From contig CAWDLI010000018.1 of NCBI GenBank assembly GCA_963803245.1, forward strand, positions 62,001 through 126,000: a stretch of 64,000 nucleotides of DNA. The letters run 5' to 3'. Position 1 is the first letter of the stretch; every line of letters begins with the position of its first letter. This DNA is from JACVRW01 sp963803245. Lineage in GTDB: Bacteria > Actinomycetota > Thermoleophilia > Solirubrobacterales > Thermoleophilaceae. This document shows positions 52,996-61,649 of the stretch, piece by piece. Position numbers and translations under genes: made by a program. Under the pieces are notes generated by a model that saw only the letters and a list, made by a program, of their open reading frames with translations, was not told the DNA's origin and ran no database searches.

Positions 52996-55026
52996 ATGCC
53001 CACCGACCCCGAGCCCACGTACGGCCAATCCACGGCCTGGCAACCCGAGCGTCCGCGTTTCCAGGTGCTCCCGCTCGCCCTCTCGTGGCTTGCCATGGGC
53101 ATAGCGCTGATGGTGGCCGCCGGGCTCCTGCCGGGTGTCAGCATCGACAACTACTGGGGTGCGCTGCTCGTCGCGGCCATCGTCGCAGCGCTCAACGCGA
53201 TCATCCCGCCCATCCTCGCCGCGCTGCGATTGCCGCTCACGCTCGTGTCCGGCTTCCTCCTGGTGTTGCTCGCGGACGCCGCCATTCTCCGCTGGGCCGA
53301 CGACCTGACCAACGGGATGCTCACCGTCGACAGCTTCGGCTGGGCGCTTCTCGCTGCGCTCGTGGTCGCCGCTGTGAGCGTCGCGCTCGCCGTTGTCCTC
53401 GGCTCGGACGACACGTACTCGCTTCGCATAGCGAGACGGATCGCGCGCCGGCAGGGGATCATCGCCGACACGGACGTCCCCGGGATCCTCTTCCTCGAGA
53501 TCGACGGGCTCGCATTGCCCGTGCTGCGCCGGGCGATGCGCGACGGCAACGCCCCGACCATGGCGCGTTGGCTGGCCGACGACACGCATCGTCTGACCGA
53601 GTGGGAGACCGATCTCTCATCCCAGACGGGTGCCAGTCAGGCGGGCATCCTGCTGGGGTCGAACGACGACATCTCGGCCTTCCGCTGGGTGGAGAAGGAG
53701 ACCGCGACGCTCATGACATGCTCGGCGCCGCCGGACTGCGCTGAGATCGAGCGGCGCCTGGCCACGGGCGTCGGCCTTCTGGTCGATGGCGGCGCCAGCC
53801 GCGGAAATCTTCTCTCCGGAGAGGCGGAGGATGTGATCCTCACGGTCAGCCGGATGGAGGCGGAGAAGAAGTCCAACCCGGGCTATCGGGCATTCCTCGC
53901 CAACGGTGACAACGTGACGCGCACACTCGTGCTGTTCCTGTGGGAGATGATTCTCGAGTGGACCGCGGCCCTCGGCGCCATCCGCCGTGACGTGCGGCCG
54001 CGCGGCCACCGAGGCGGCATCTACCCACTGATGAGGGCGGCGCTCTGCGTCTTCGTGCGCGACCTCATCGTGTCCGGCGTGCTCACCGACATGATGCGAG
54101 GGCGGCCCGCCGTCTACGCGACGTTCTCGAGCTACGACGAGGTGGCGCACCACTCGGGACTCGAGCGGGCCGACACGCTCGAGGCCCTGCGCAAGCTCGA
54201 CGACCGCTTCGCGCATATCGAGCGAGCGCGCCGCTACGCCCCGCGGCCATACGAGATCGTCGTGCTTTCCGATCACGGGCAGACGCAGGGCGCGACCTTC
54301 AAGCAACGCAACGGGTACGGCCTCGACGACCTCGTCGAGCGTTCCCTCACACGTGGCCAGGTCTCCGGGATCGCCGGCGGGGACGAGCAGAGCTCGATGG
54401 TCGGCAACGCCGTGAGCGAGGCGACGGGGACGCAGGCCAAGCGGGCCAAGAACGACGTGTCCGATCAGGACGTCGTGGTGCTCGGCTCGGGCAACCTCGG
54501 GCTCATCTACCTGATGGGGGAGCGCCGGCGGCTGACGCTCGAGGAGCTGGAGGCGCGACACCCGGAGCTCCTGCCCGCCCTCCGCGCGCACCCCCACATC
54601 GGCTGGCTGCTCGTCCGCTCGTCCGAGCATGGGGCGGTCGCGCTCGGCGCCCGCGGCGCGCACTACCTCGCGGACGGCCGCGTCGAGGGCGAGGACCCGC
54701 TCGCACCGTTCTCGCCCACGGCGCCACAGCACCTGCTGCGCACCGACGGCTTCCAGCATGTCGCCGACATCATGGTGGGGAGCTTCTACGACCCCGAGCT
54801 CGAAGAGGGCTGCGCCTTCGAGGAGCTGATCTGCTTCCACGGCGGGCTCGGCGGCGTCCAGACGCGCCCGTTCATCCTCCACCCGTCGCACCTCGAGGTA
54901 CCGCCGGGCCCCATCCTCGGCGCCGCGAGCGTCCACGGGATCCTCGCCGGCTGGCGGAAGAAGCTCCAGGGCGTCCCGGCGGCCGCGGCGCCGGTGGAGA
55001 CCGAGCGCACGCCCGCGGGCGCCTAG
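52996..55026 (+). CDS. Holin-like/phosphodiesterase fusion protein
   Basis: A 676-residue fusion. Residues 20-140 are a four-helix domain like the mycobacterial 4TMS phage-holin family (LPLALSWLAMGIALMVAAGL, ALNAIIPPILAALRLPLTL). The rest is an alkaline-phosphatase-superfamily domain resembling type I phosphodiesterases: GILFLEIDGLALPVL (metal Asp), TDLSSQTGASQAGILLG (nucleophile Thr/Ser), SYDEVAHHSG and VLSDHGQTQG (metal His/Asp). It likely cleaves an envelope phosphodiester at the membrane, substrate unknown. ATG 52996 is preferred to GTG 52993 for spacing from AAGGAG. It ends the BrkB operon. Confidence 0.88.
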   Translation: MPTDPEPTYGQSTAWQPERPRFQVLPLALSWLAMGIALMVAAGLLPGVSIDNYWGALLVAAIVAALNAIIPPILAALRLPLTLVSGFLLVLLADAAILRWADDLTNGMLTVDSFGWALLAALVVAAVSVALAVVLGSDDTYSLRIARRIARRQGIIADTDVPGILFLEIDGLALPVLRRAMRDGNAPTMARWLADDTHRLTEWETDLSSQTGASQAGILLGSNDDISAFRWVEKETATLMTCSAPPDCAEIERRLATGVGLLVDGGASRGNLLSGEAEDVILTVSRMEAEKKSNPGYRAFLANGDNVTRTLVLFLWEMILEWTAALGAIRRDVRPRGHRGGIYPLMRAALCVFVRDLIVSGVLTDMMRGRPAVYATFSSYDEVAHHSGLERADTLEALRKLDDRFAHIERARRYAPRPYEIVVLSDHGQTQGATFKQRNGYGLDDLVERSLTRGQVSGIAGGDEQSSMVGNAVSEATGTQAKRAKNDVSDQDVVVLGSGNLGLIYLMGERRRLTLEELEARHPELLPALRAHPHIGWLLVRSSEHGAVALGARGAHYLADGRVEGEDPLAPFSPTAPQHLLRTDGFQHVADIMVGSFYDPELEEGCAFEELICFHGGLGGVQTRPFILHPSHLEVPPGPILGAASVHGILAGWRKKLQGVPAAAAPVETERTPAGA

Positions 55027-55037
55027 CCGAGACTGAG

Positions 55038-56117
55038 CTAGCCGGACGGCGCCGGCTGGCCTCGCGCCCCGCCGCCGCCCCGGGACCCCAGCTCGTTGGC
55101 GATGTGCACGGCCGCGGAGGTCAGCGGGGCGGCGAGCGTGAGCCCGATCATCCCGAAGAGGGCGCCGGCGCCGATCGTGACGACGAGCACCACGAGCGGG
55201 TTGAGGCTCAGTGTTGCGCCCATCACGAACGGCTGGATCATCTGCTGGAGAATGCCGTTGGCGAGCAGGGCCACGATTGCCATGATCAGCGCGTCCGAGC
55301 TGCTTCCGGTGCTGAGCGCGATCAGCACGGCGAAGCCTCCTGCGACCCAGGCGCCGACGAAGGGCACGTAGGCCCCCACGAACGTGACGACGGTGATCGT
55401 CCCGGCGAGCGGGACGCCGAGTATGAGCGCGGCGCCCCCGATCAGGATGGCGTTGAAGGCGGCGATGATCGTGACGGCGAGGAAGTAGTTGCGCAGCGAC
55501 TTGGCGATGTTGGTCGTGACGATGTTGGCGACCGGTTCGGGCACGCCCAGGTGCCGGTTGATGAAGCGGTGCATGACCGGTCCGTCCTTGAGCACGAAGA
55601 GCGTGCTGAGAATCGCGAAAGCGAGGAAGAACACGAGCGACTTGAGGCCCTCGACGCCCTCGGCGACCCCGCTGAGCAGCGTCGTGCGGATCTCGGGGGC
55701 GGCCTTCTGCGCGCCCTCGGTGGCGCTCTGCGCGTTGTCCACGCCGACGTCGCTGAGCCAGCCCTGGATCTTCTCCAGCGACTGATTCACCTTCGTCGAG
55801 ATGTCGCCCGAGTTGGCGGATATGCCGCCGAAGACGAGGCAGAAGATGAGGATGCCGATGGCGACGAGCCCGAGCAGGACCAGAATCGCGCCGCCGATAC
55901 GCGGAACCCTGTGGCGTTCCAGCCAGCCCACCGCCGGTCCGGTGACCGCGCCGAGCACGGCGGCGAGGATGACCGGCATGGTGATCGTCGAGGTCTCGCC
56001 GACGAGCCAGATGAGCCCGACGATGATGAGCACGAACCCGACCAGCAGCCACGACGTGAAGCCGAGGTCCCTGAGCCACGTAGGTGCCGAAAACTGAACG
56101 TTGCGGTCGGATTCCAT
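55038..56117 (-). CDS. AI-2E-family transporter
   Basis: A 359-residue membrane protein of the AI-2 exporter (TqsA/PerM) superfamily with about eight helices: VGFVLIIVGLIWLVGETSTI, ILAAVLGAVTGPAVGWLERH, a soluble helical segment with TKVNQSLEKIQGWLSD, LVFFLAFAILSTLFVLKDGP, VTFVGAYVPFVGAWVAGG and the last GLTLAAPLTSAAVHI. Members export autoinducer or act as ion antiporters, so the substrate is not certain. ATG 56117. Convergent with the phosphodiesterase gene. Confidence 0.92.
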   Translation of the reverse strand: MESDRNVQFSAPTWLRDLGFTSWLLVGFVLIIVGLIWLVGETSTITMPVILAAVLGAVTGPAVGWLERHRVPRIGGAILVLLGLVAIGILIFCLVFGGISANSGDISTKVNQSLEKIQGWLSDVGVDNAQSATEGAQKAAPEIRTTLLSGVAEGVEGLKSLVFFLAFAILSTLFVLKDGPVMHRFINRHLGVPEPVANIVTTNIAKSLRNYFLAVTIIAAFNAILIGGAALILGVPLAGTITVVTFVGAYVPFVGAWVAGGFAVLIALSTGSSSDALIMAIVALLANGILQQMIQPFVMGATLSLNPLVVLVVTIGAGALFGMIGLTLAAPLTSAAVHIANELGSRGGGGARGQPAPSG

Positions 56118-56255
56118 CGCTCAGCGCTCGGGAGCGGGCGGTACGGGGTATGTGCTCGTCGCCATCAACCTACCTCCGGATCGGCCGGTCCTTAAGACGT
56201 CCGTGGGGGAAGGTTCGGCGCCGCCGCGGTTAGGCCTCTTGCTCGACGCTCGATT

Positions 56256-56300
56256 TCATCCCAACGGGGTGACGAGGACGGGCGCGCACCTGCTTAGGCT
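56256..56300 (+). promoter_or_regulatory. Operator and -10 box of the DUF1269 gene
   Basis: TCATCC (56256-56261), 5 bases, GGGTGA (56267-56272), 22 bases, TAGGCT (56295-56300), then a 37-base leader with AGGAGG before ATG 56338. The left half-site has one mismatch and no third half-site follows. Confidence 0.55.
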
Positions 56301-56337
56301 CGCCACGACGACGCCCGCGCATACAAGAGGAGGCCGC

Positions 56338-56847
56338 ATGGCCGACAGACCAGTATTTCTCTACGCCGCCGTCTATGACGAGATTGCGGATGCCGAGGCT
56401 GACTACGAGGCCGTGTTCGACCTCCATGCCGCGGGAGCGATCGGGACCTTCGACTCGGCGGTGATCCGAAAGGAAGACGACGGCAAGGTCCGGGTGACGA
56501 AGACCGAGAAGCCGACCCAGCACGGCGCTTGGACCGGGGCCGGGGTCGGAGCGCTGGTCGGGCTCATCTTCCCGCCCGCCGTCCTCGGCGCGGCAATCAT
56601 CGGAGCCGGCGCCGGCGGCCTGACCGGCCACCTCGCGAAGGGCATCTCGCGCGGCGATCTCAAGGAGCTCGGCGAAGAGCTCGAGGCGGGCAGCGCCGCC
56701 GTGATCGTGCTCGGCGAGTCGAGGATCGAGGAGCAGCTCGAGAAAGCGCTGACACGCGCGAACAAGATGATCGAGAAGCAGGTGGATGCCGACGCCGACG
56801 AGCTCGAGCGCGAGATCGACGCAGCGGCACGAGAGGGCACGAGTTAG
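56338..56847 (+). CDS. DUF1269-family protein
   Basis: A 169-residue protein. The N-terminal half is an alpha/beta domain (VFLYAAVYDEIADAEADYEA, AIGTFDSAVIRKEDDGKVRV). A glycine-zipper hairpin (GAWTGAGVGALVGLIFPPAV, GAGAGGLTGHLAKG) inserts in the middle and could cross or touch the membrane. A charged helical tail follows. This is the DUF1269 layout, function unknown. ATG 56338 follows AGGAGG. The promoter carries a copy of the palindromic operator. A related fold may be that at 60331. Confidence 0.85.
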   Translation: MADRPVFLYAAVYDEIADAEADYEAVFDLHAAGAIGTFDSAVIRKEDDGKVRVTKTEKPTQHGAWTGAGVGALVGLIFPPAVLGAAIIGAGAGGLTGHLAKGISRGDLKELGEELEAGSAAVIVLGESRIEEQLEKALTRANKMIEKQVDADADELEREIDAAAREGTS

Positions 56848-56911
56848 GAGCCGCCGATGGGGACGAGCCTCAGTAGGGCCGGCGAGCCAATCGCTTGGCG
56901 GGTCGTCGCCG

Positions 56912-57418
56912 TCAGTGCACGAGGGTTTTGAGCAGAACGACCGCACTGCCCAGGCTCACGGCGACAACCGCTGACAGGACCGTCCAGCGCAGGGCCGCTC
57001 CTGACGCGCGCGCCGAGTATGCACCGGCGCCGGCCAGCTCCACCAGGGCGACAACCGTCGCGGCGAGAATCGCCGTCTCGTCGTCCATGACGTCGAGCAC
57101 GCCCAGCGCGAGGATGAGCACCAGCGGAACGGTGGCCTCCACGAGCGGCCAGTCGTGGCGAAGCACCGAGCGCACCTCGGACCGGTCGAGCATCCGGTGG
57201 TGGGCGATCGAGCCCGCCAGCACCCGGGCGTAGACGTGCGCCAAGAAGAAGACGACACCGGTGACCAGCACGGTGACGGCGACAAGCCCGGCGTTCGAGG
57301 AGTCGTACTCCGCCGACACGGAGATCACGGACGTCGCCAGGATCAGGCCGTAGATGGCCTCCGTGACGCTGCCCGTCGTACGGGCGACCAGCGGGCGCCA
57401 CCGCCCGGCGGCCGGCAT
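56912..57418 (-). CDS. Membrane protein, unknown function
   Basis: A 168-residue protein with five likely helices (GSVTEAIYGLILATSVISVS, LVAVTVLVTGVVFFLAHVYA, VPLVLILALGVLDVMDD, AATVVALVELAGAGAYSA, TVLSAVVAVSLGSAVVLL). I do not recognise the family. The conserved-looking HHRMLDRSEVRSVLRHDW loop separates helices 2 and 3. ATG 57418 has no ribosome site; it overlaps the stop of a 13-codon leader ORF (57459-57418), which would couple its translation. Diverges from the UspA gene. Confidence 0.75.
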   Translation of the reverse strand: MPAAGRWRPLVARTTGSVTEAIYGLILATSVISVSAEYDSSNAGLVAVTVLVTGVVFFLAHVYARVLAGSIAHHRMLDRSEVRSVLRHDWPLVEATVPLVLILALGVLDVMDDETAILAATVVALVELAGAGAYSARASGAALRWTVLSAVVAVSLGSAVVLLKTLVH

Positions 57419-57459
57419 CAGACCGCGGCCGTGGCCGCAGGGGTCACCGTCGTGCGCAT
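57418..57459 (-). promoter_or_regulatory. Possible leaderless 13-codon leader ORF
   Basis: ATG 57459 lies 7 bases after TAGGTT (57472-57467), the same geometry as other leaderless starts here. It encodes MRTTVTPAATAAV and ends in TGA, whose last base is the A of the next ATG (TGATG). It could deliver ribosomes to a membrane-protein gene that lacks its own ribosome site. Confidence 0.4.
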
Positions 57460-57500
57460 GGCGACCAACCTAGCTCGGATCGATGTAGGCTCGCCCGGGC

Positions 57501-57986
57501 ATGGGCGACGCTGCGGCACCGGTCTTGATCGCCTATGACGGGTCGGAGGTCTCGCGGGCCGCGGTTCGGCACGCGGCCGAGCTGTTCGCCGGGCGTCCGG
57601 CTGTGCTGGTGACGGTTTGGGAGCCGGGCATGGCGGCGGTGGCGATGGGTCTGCCCGACACGATGGGGGCGGGGGCGCTGCCGCCGGATCCGGCGACGCT
57701 CGAGGCGGTCGATCGCGCCCAGCACGAGCACGCCTCCACTGTGGCCGCCGAGGGAGCGGAGTTCGCTCGCTCTGTCGGGCTGGCCGTGGAGGCGCAGGTC
57801 GTCGCGGACGAGCTCGACGTGGCGGACACGCTGATCGCGATCGCGCAGGAGCGCGGCGCGGCCGTCGTCGTGGCCGGCTCGCACGGGATCACGGGGCTGC
57901 GCAAACGCCTGCTCGGGAGCGTTTCGCGGAAGCTGATCGAGCACTGCGACCGGCCCGTCCTAGTCATCCGCGAAGACAGCACCTAG
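57501..57986 (+). CDS. Universal stress protein (UspA family)
   Basis: A 161-residue UspA-domain protein. The N-terminal strand and Asp (PVLIAYDGSEVSRAAVRHAA) and the ATP-binding loop (VVAGSHGITGLRKRLLGSVS, the GxxGx9GS pattern) are both intact, so nucleotide binding is expected. Family members support survival under hypoxia and stress. ATG 57501 lies 9 bases after TAGGCT (57486-57491). Divergent from the unknown membrane protein. Confidence 0.93.
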   Translation: MGDAAAPVLIAYDGSEVSRAAVRHAAELFAGRPAVLVTVWEPGMAAVAMGLPDTMGAGALPPDPATLEAVDRAQHEHASTVAAEGAEFARSVGLAVEAQVVADELDVADTLIAIAQERGAAVVVAGSHGITGLRKRLLGSVSRKLIEHCDRPVLVIREDST

Positions 57987-58002
57987 ACAGCCCGCGTCGA
58001 GC

Positions 58003-59411
58003 ATGCGCCCGGGACAGGTTTCGCATCCGTCCGTGAAGGAGCGCGCGGACTCGCGGAAGGGCCGCGCGTTCCAAGGTCCCGCGCTCCAAACACGCTGCCT
58101 GGGAGCCGTCGGCCGGGCGCCGGGCGCCGGAGGACGTGCTGCTGGAGCAGGCCGAGGGACGGGTTGCGGAGCTCGTGCCCATTCGGCACGGGCGGATGCT
58201 CGAGTCGCCGTTCACGTTCTTCCGGGGCGCGGCCGCGCTGATGGCCGCCGACCTCGCCGAGACTCCGAACTCGGGACTGACGGTCCAGCTGTGCGGCGAC
58301 GCGCACCTGTCCAACTTCGGCGGCTTTGCCTCGCCCGCCCGCGACCTGGTCTTCGACATCAACGACTTCGACGAAACCGCGCGCGGTCCGTGGGAGTGGG
58401 ATGTCAAGCGGCTCGCGGCGAGCATCGCCATCGCCGGCCGCGACCTCGACGTGGCGACCGCGGCGCGGCACGGTGCGGTGGAGGCGGCCGTGCGCTCGTA
58501 CCGGGAGGCGATGCGGCGCTTCGCCACGGCGCGCAACCTGGAGCTGTGGTACGCGCGGCTCGACGCGGCGCGCATCCTCAGCCACGTCGGCGACCGGCTG
58601 AGCTCCGGAGGAGCGCAGGGCGTTCAAACGACGGGTCGCCGGCGCGCGCGCCAAGGACCATTTGCGTGCGATGTCGAAGCTGGCACAGCGCGTCGACGGA
58701 GAGCCGCGGATCGTCAGCCGCCCGCCGCGGATCGTCCCGGTGGAGGAGCTGTTCCCGGCCACGGCCGCCGAGAACGTCGAGGACCAGATGCGAACCCTGC
58801 TGCGCTCGTACCGCCGCAGCCTCCCGGTGGAGCGGCGGCACCTGCTCGAGGGCTACCGCTACAGGCACATGGCCCGGAGGGTCGGCGGAGTCGGGAGCGT
58901 CGGCACGCGCACCTGGATCGTGCTGCTGACAGGACGCGACGGCGACGACCCACTCTTTCTCCAGGTCAAGCAGGTCGGCCCGTCGGTGCTCGAGCCGTAC
59001 GTGGGTCGCGATCAGGCGCGCAACCACGGGCAGCGCGTCGTCCATGGCCAGCGGTTGATGCAGGTCGACTCCGACATCTTCCTCGGCTGGCTGCGCGCCA
59101 CCTGGACGGATGACACGCCGCGTGACTACCACGTGCGCCAGCTGTGGGACTGGAAGCTGGGCGCCGACGTGGAGCTGATGTCCCCGGCCCGCCTGACCGT
59201 CTACGGCGCGCTTTGCGGCTGGACGCTGGCGCGCGCGCACGCGCGCTCGGGAGATCGCATCGCGATCGCGGCGTATCTCGGCTCCGGGAAGGCGTTCGAC
59301 CGCGCCATCGCCGCTTTCGCGGAAACCTACGCGGACCTGAACGAGCGCGACCACACCGCGCTCGAGGAAGCAGTGCGCGCGGGCCGCATCGCGGCCGACC
59401 GCCGCGTCTGA
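58003..59411 (+). pseudogene. DUF2252 protein (kinase-like fold), two frameshifts
   Basis: A DUF2252 protein of about 468 residues, broken twice. The first piece is in one frame (ATG 58003, VKERADSRK). It shifts near 58056-58062 to the frame with ARSKVPRSKHAAWEP, ELVPIRHGRMLESPFTFFRG and QLCGDAHLSNFGGF. A second shift near 58608 leads to RRVAGARAKDHLRAMSKLAQ, RTWIVLLTGRDGDDPLFLQV and the C-terminus. Each break is repaired by removing one G. The GDAHLSNFG and DINDFDET motifs recall aminoglycoside-phosphotransferase-like active sites. Function is unknown. It lies just after UspA. Confidence 0.85.
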
Positions 59412-59428
59412 AACTCGGTCAGGGGCCG

Positions 59429-59821
59429 TTACTCCAGGAACTCGTCCATTTGGGTCAGCAGCCCGAACAGGACGAGAAAGTCGATCGTCAGCACCGCGAT
59501 CGCCCAGAGCGGGAAGACGAACATGACGATGACGGTCAGCATCGCGCTCAGGCCGGCGAAGGCGACGCCGAGCCATAGCCCCCATGTGTTGCGCTGGAAG
59601 ATCAGCACGCCGGTCACGATCTGCGCCAGCCCGATGAGCAGCCAGAACCAGCCCCAGGCGGTCAGGTCGATCCCGTACAGCACGTCCTTGGCCTGGGAGG
59701 CGATCGTGTCGTCGTCGGACAGCGCCGCGATCCCGCTCAGCGCGTTGTAGCCGCCCGCGATCACCGCCATCACTCCGGCGAACGTGATCCAGCCGGAGCG
59801 CTTCGCGACGTTCTCTGCCAT
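59429..59821 (-). CDS. DUF7144-type four-helix membrane protein
   Basis: A 130-residue protein with four membrane helices (WITFAGVMAVIAGGYNALSG, WGWFWLLIGLAQIVTGVLIF, LWLGVAFAGLSAMLTVIVMF, LWAIAVLTIDFLVLFGLL). It has the same length and motif order as the protein at 45107. Role unknown. ATG 59821 follows AAGGAG. Upstream I see no copy of the palindromic operator. Confidence 0.88.
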   Translation of the reverse strand: MAENVAKRSGWITFAGVMAVIAGGYNALSGIAALSDDDTIASQAKDVLYGIDLTAWGWFWLLIGLAQIVTGVLIFQRNTWGLWLGVAFAGLSAMLTVIVMFVFPLWAIAVLTIDFLVLFGLLTQMDEFLE

Positions 59822-59956
59822 ATGGGTCTCCTTGCTCTCGGTTATGCGAATTCCCGGGCGACCCTACGGCCGTCGACTCGGAAAAGCTCTTGCTGCACAG
59901 GGAGTTGCGGCTTCACTCCCGTCACCGACTCCGCCTTGGACTGGGAAGATCGGATC

Positions 59957-60328
59957 GTGACCGAGCCAGAGCGAGCGCCGGCAGCACCCGACGTCGATCA
60001 GATGCGGCGGTCGTCGATGGCCGCCGAGCGCACCTGGCTCGCTTGGTGGCGGACGGCGCTGGCGGCTACCGCCGGCGCGCTCGCCGTGGGTCGTTTCGCA
60101 CCGGAGCTGCTCCACGTTGCTGCCTGGCCGTATGTGGTTCTCGGCTGCAGCTACGCAGGTCTGGCAGTCGGGCTGCTCCTCATGGGCGCCCGGCGGCAGC
60201 GCGATCTGGAGGCCTCCCTTCATGGCGATACGCATCGCCCGATCGGCTTCGGGCTCGTGGCGGTGTTCACCGTCGGCGGCGTCCTACTTGCGCTCGCGAC
60301 GATCGTGCTGGTCGTGGCGCAGACCTGA
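59957..60328 (+). CDS. DUF202 (YidH-like) membrane protein, paralog
   Basis: A 123-residue protein with three membrane helices and SSMAAERTWLAWWRTALAAT, the DUF202 signature shared with the protein at 35084. Function unknown. GTG 59957 lies 6 bases after GAAGAT (59945-59950) with no ribosome site, suggesting a leaderless mRNA. A longer in-frame start (59822) would overlap the divergent gene's leader. Confidence 0.85.
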   Translation: MTEPERAPAAPDVDQMRRSSMAAERTWLAWWRTALAATAGALAVGRFAPELLHVAAWPYVVLGCSYAGLAVGLLLMGARRQRDLEASLHGDTHRPIGFGLVAVFTVGGVLLALATIVLVVAQT

Positions 60329-60330
60329 GC

Positions 60331-60822
60331 TCATCGGAGCTTGCGAAGCAGGTCAGGCGGAAGCTCGGACAGCCTCGGCGCCTCCACGAACTCGATCGCC
60401 AGCGGCCTGCCGCTCACCCGCGACACGGCATCCTCCAGCGCTAGCGCCCAGACGTGCTCGATGAGTACCGCCGCCAGCGCGGTACCGGGCTCCAGGGCCG
60501 CGCCGAGGTCGCGCAACAAATCGGGCATGCCGCCGCCCGCGTCACCGCCGAGAGCTTGCTCGGTCGCCTTGCGTCGCGCGGCCGGGTCGAGCCGGAAATC
60601 GAGCAGCTTTGCGGTGAGGCCGCCGGTACCACCCTTCATGTTGATCGCCACGTGTTCTCCCGTGGCCTCGTCTGCTGCGACGAACAGCACGTCCAGGATT
60701 CGCACGGCACCGCCGCTCTCCAGCCTCTCGAGCGCGCCGACCAGCTGGCCTTCGAACGCGGCGCTCGCATCGAACCCGAATACGAGCAGTTGCCTTGAGG
60801 GCAGCTTCACTTGAGCGGCCAC
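60331..60822 (-). CDS. DUF6325/DUF1269-like protein
   Basis: A 163-residue alpha/beta protein: LLVFGFDASAAFEGQLVGAL, then GGAVRILDVLFVAADEATGE, and a second half with ALEPGTALAAVLIEHVWALA. This is like DUF6325 proteins, which I know only as conserved hypotheticals. GTG 60822 lies 2 bases after the stop of the preceding lipoprotein gene, so it is the last gene of a three-gene operon (SHOCT protein, lipoprotein, this). Confidence 0.78.
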   Translation of the reverse strand: MAAQVKLPSRQLLVFGFDASAAFEGQLVGALERLESGGAVRILDVLFVAADEATGEHVAINMKGGTGGLTAKLLDFRLDPAARRKATEQALGGDAGGGMPDLLRDLGAALEPGTALAAVLIEHVWALALEDAVSRVSGRPLAIEFVEAPRLSELPPDLLRKLR

Positions 60823-60824
60823 CT

Positions 60825-61244
60825 CTAGCCGCAGTCGATCGGCGCCAGCGCCTGCTTGTACGACGCGGCGAGGTCGTCGAGCGCCGACTGGACCTGTGCC
60901 TTCGCATCACCGGAGGCCAGGCCGCTGACCATCTGCTGGGCGGTCGTCGTCACCTGCGTTCCGAACTCCTTGGTGGCCGTCTCGACCTGCTGCTTGCGAT
61001 CGGGAGCGAGGTCACCCTGGGCGTCGGCGATGTCCTTGAGGTTGTCTCTGATCGCCTTCAGGTTCTGCTGAACCTGATCCACGCTGGCTGTGGTGATCGA
61101 CAGCTCGGACAGTTCGTCCACCTGCTGCTGGATATCGGCGCGTGCGTCGCAGACCTGGCTCGTCGCCTTGTCCTCCTCGGACTCTCCGCAGGCAACGGGG
61201 AGCACCCCCGCGATTGCCACGCCGATGAGCGCCAGGCGTCTCAA
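60825..61244 (-). CDS. Small helical lipoprotein, unknown function
   Basis: A 139-residue lipoprotein. The signal MRRLALIGVAIAGVLPVAC ends in a lipobox-like PVAC. The mature part is nearly all helical and rich in Gln/Asp/Ala (DIQQQVDELSELSITTASVD, VQQNLKAIRDNLKDIADAQG), suggesting a coiled-coil bundle outside the membrane. Two further Cys (near 32 and at the end, IDCG) could form a disulfide. TTG 61244 follows GGGGAG. Middle gene of the operon. Confidence 0.8.
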   Translation of the reverse strand: MRRLALIGVAIAGVLPVACGESEEDKATSQVCDARADIQQQVDELSELSITTASVDQVQQNLKAIRDNLKDIADAQGDLAPDRKQQVETATKEFGTQVTTTAQQMVSGLASGDAKAQVQSALDDLAASYKQALAPIDCG

Positions 61245-61253
61245 GGCTCCCCC

Positions 61254-61649
61254 CTACGCGAGCGCCTTCGCCTTGATCGCATCGAACTCGGCCTGGCTGA
61301 TCGCGCCGCTCTGGAGCAGGCCGTGAGCCTTGTCGATCTCCGCGGCCGCGCCGCCGGAGTCCGAGACCGAGCGCACGTAGTCCGCCATGTCGGCCTGAGC
61401 GGCCTTTGCCCGCTCGGCGTCGCGCTCAGCCATTCTCTGGCCTTGCGAGATCAGGTAGATGAAGACGCCGAGGAACGGCAGGAAGATCACCAGGATGAAC
61501 CAGCCGGTCTTCCCCCATCCCGAGATGTCGTGCCGCCGGAAGAGGTCCCCGAAGATCCGGAACAGCAGCGTGAACCAGATCACCCAGGCGAAGAAGATGA
61601 GCATCGTCCAGAGGATGTCCAGGAACGGGTAGTCCGCAGCTATTACCAA
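61254..61649 (-). CDS. PLD-N/SHOCT-domain membrane protein
   Basis: A 131-residue protein with two membrane helices (FLDILWTMLIFFAWVIWFTL, WFILVIFLPFLGVFIYLI, a PLDc_N-like pair) and a C-terminal SHOCT domain (EIDKAHGLLQSGAISQAEFD, IKAKAL). SHOCT domains are short oligomerisation motifs found near membrane proteins. TTG 61649 has AAGGAG 9 bases upstream. It heads the operon of three genes. Confidence 0.88.
   Translation of the reverse strand: MVIAADYPFLDILWTMLIFFAWVIWFTLLFRIFGDLFRRHDISGWGKTGWFILVIFLPFLGVFIYLISQGQRMAERDAERAKAAQADMADYVRSVSDSGGAAAEIDKAHGLLQSGAISQAEFDAIKAKALA

Noticed and set aside
57444..57460. TCACCG upstream of UspA as a possible seventh operator
   Set aside because: The right half does not match GGGTGA and the distance to TAGGCT is 25, not 22-23.
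58003..59411. Programmed frameshifting in the DUF2252 gene
   Set aside because: No slippery site, stimulatory hairpin or stop at the shift points is evident, and the same kind of break occurs in unrelated genes; error or decay is simpler.
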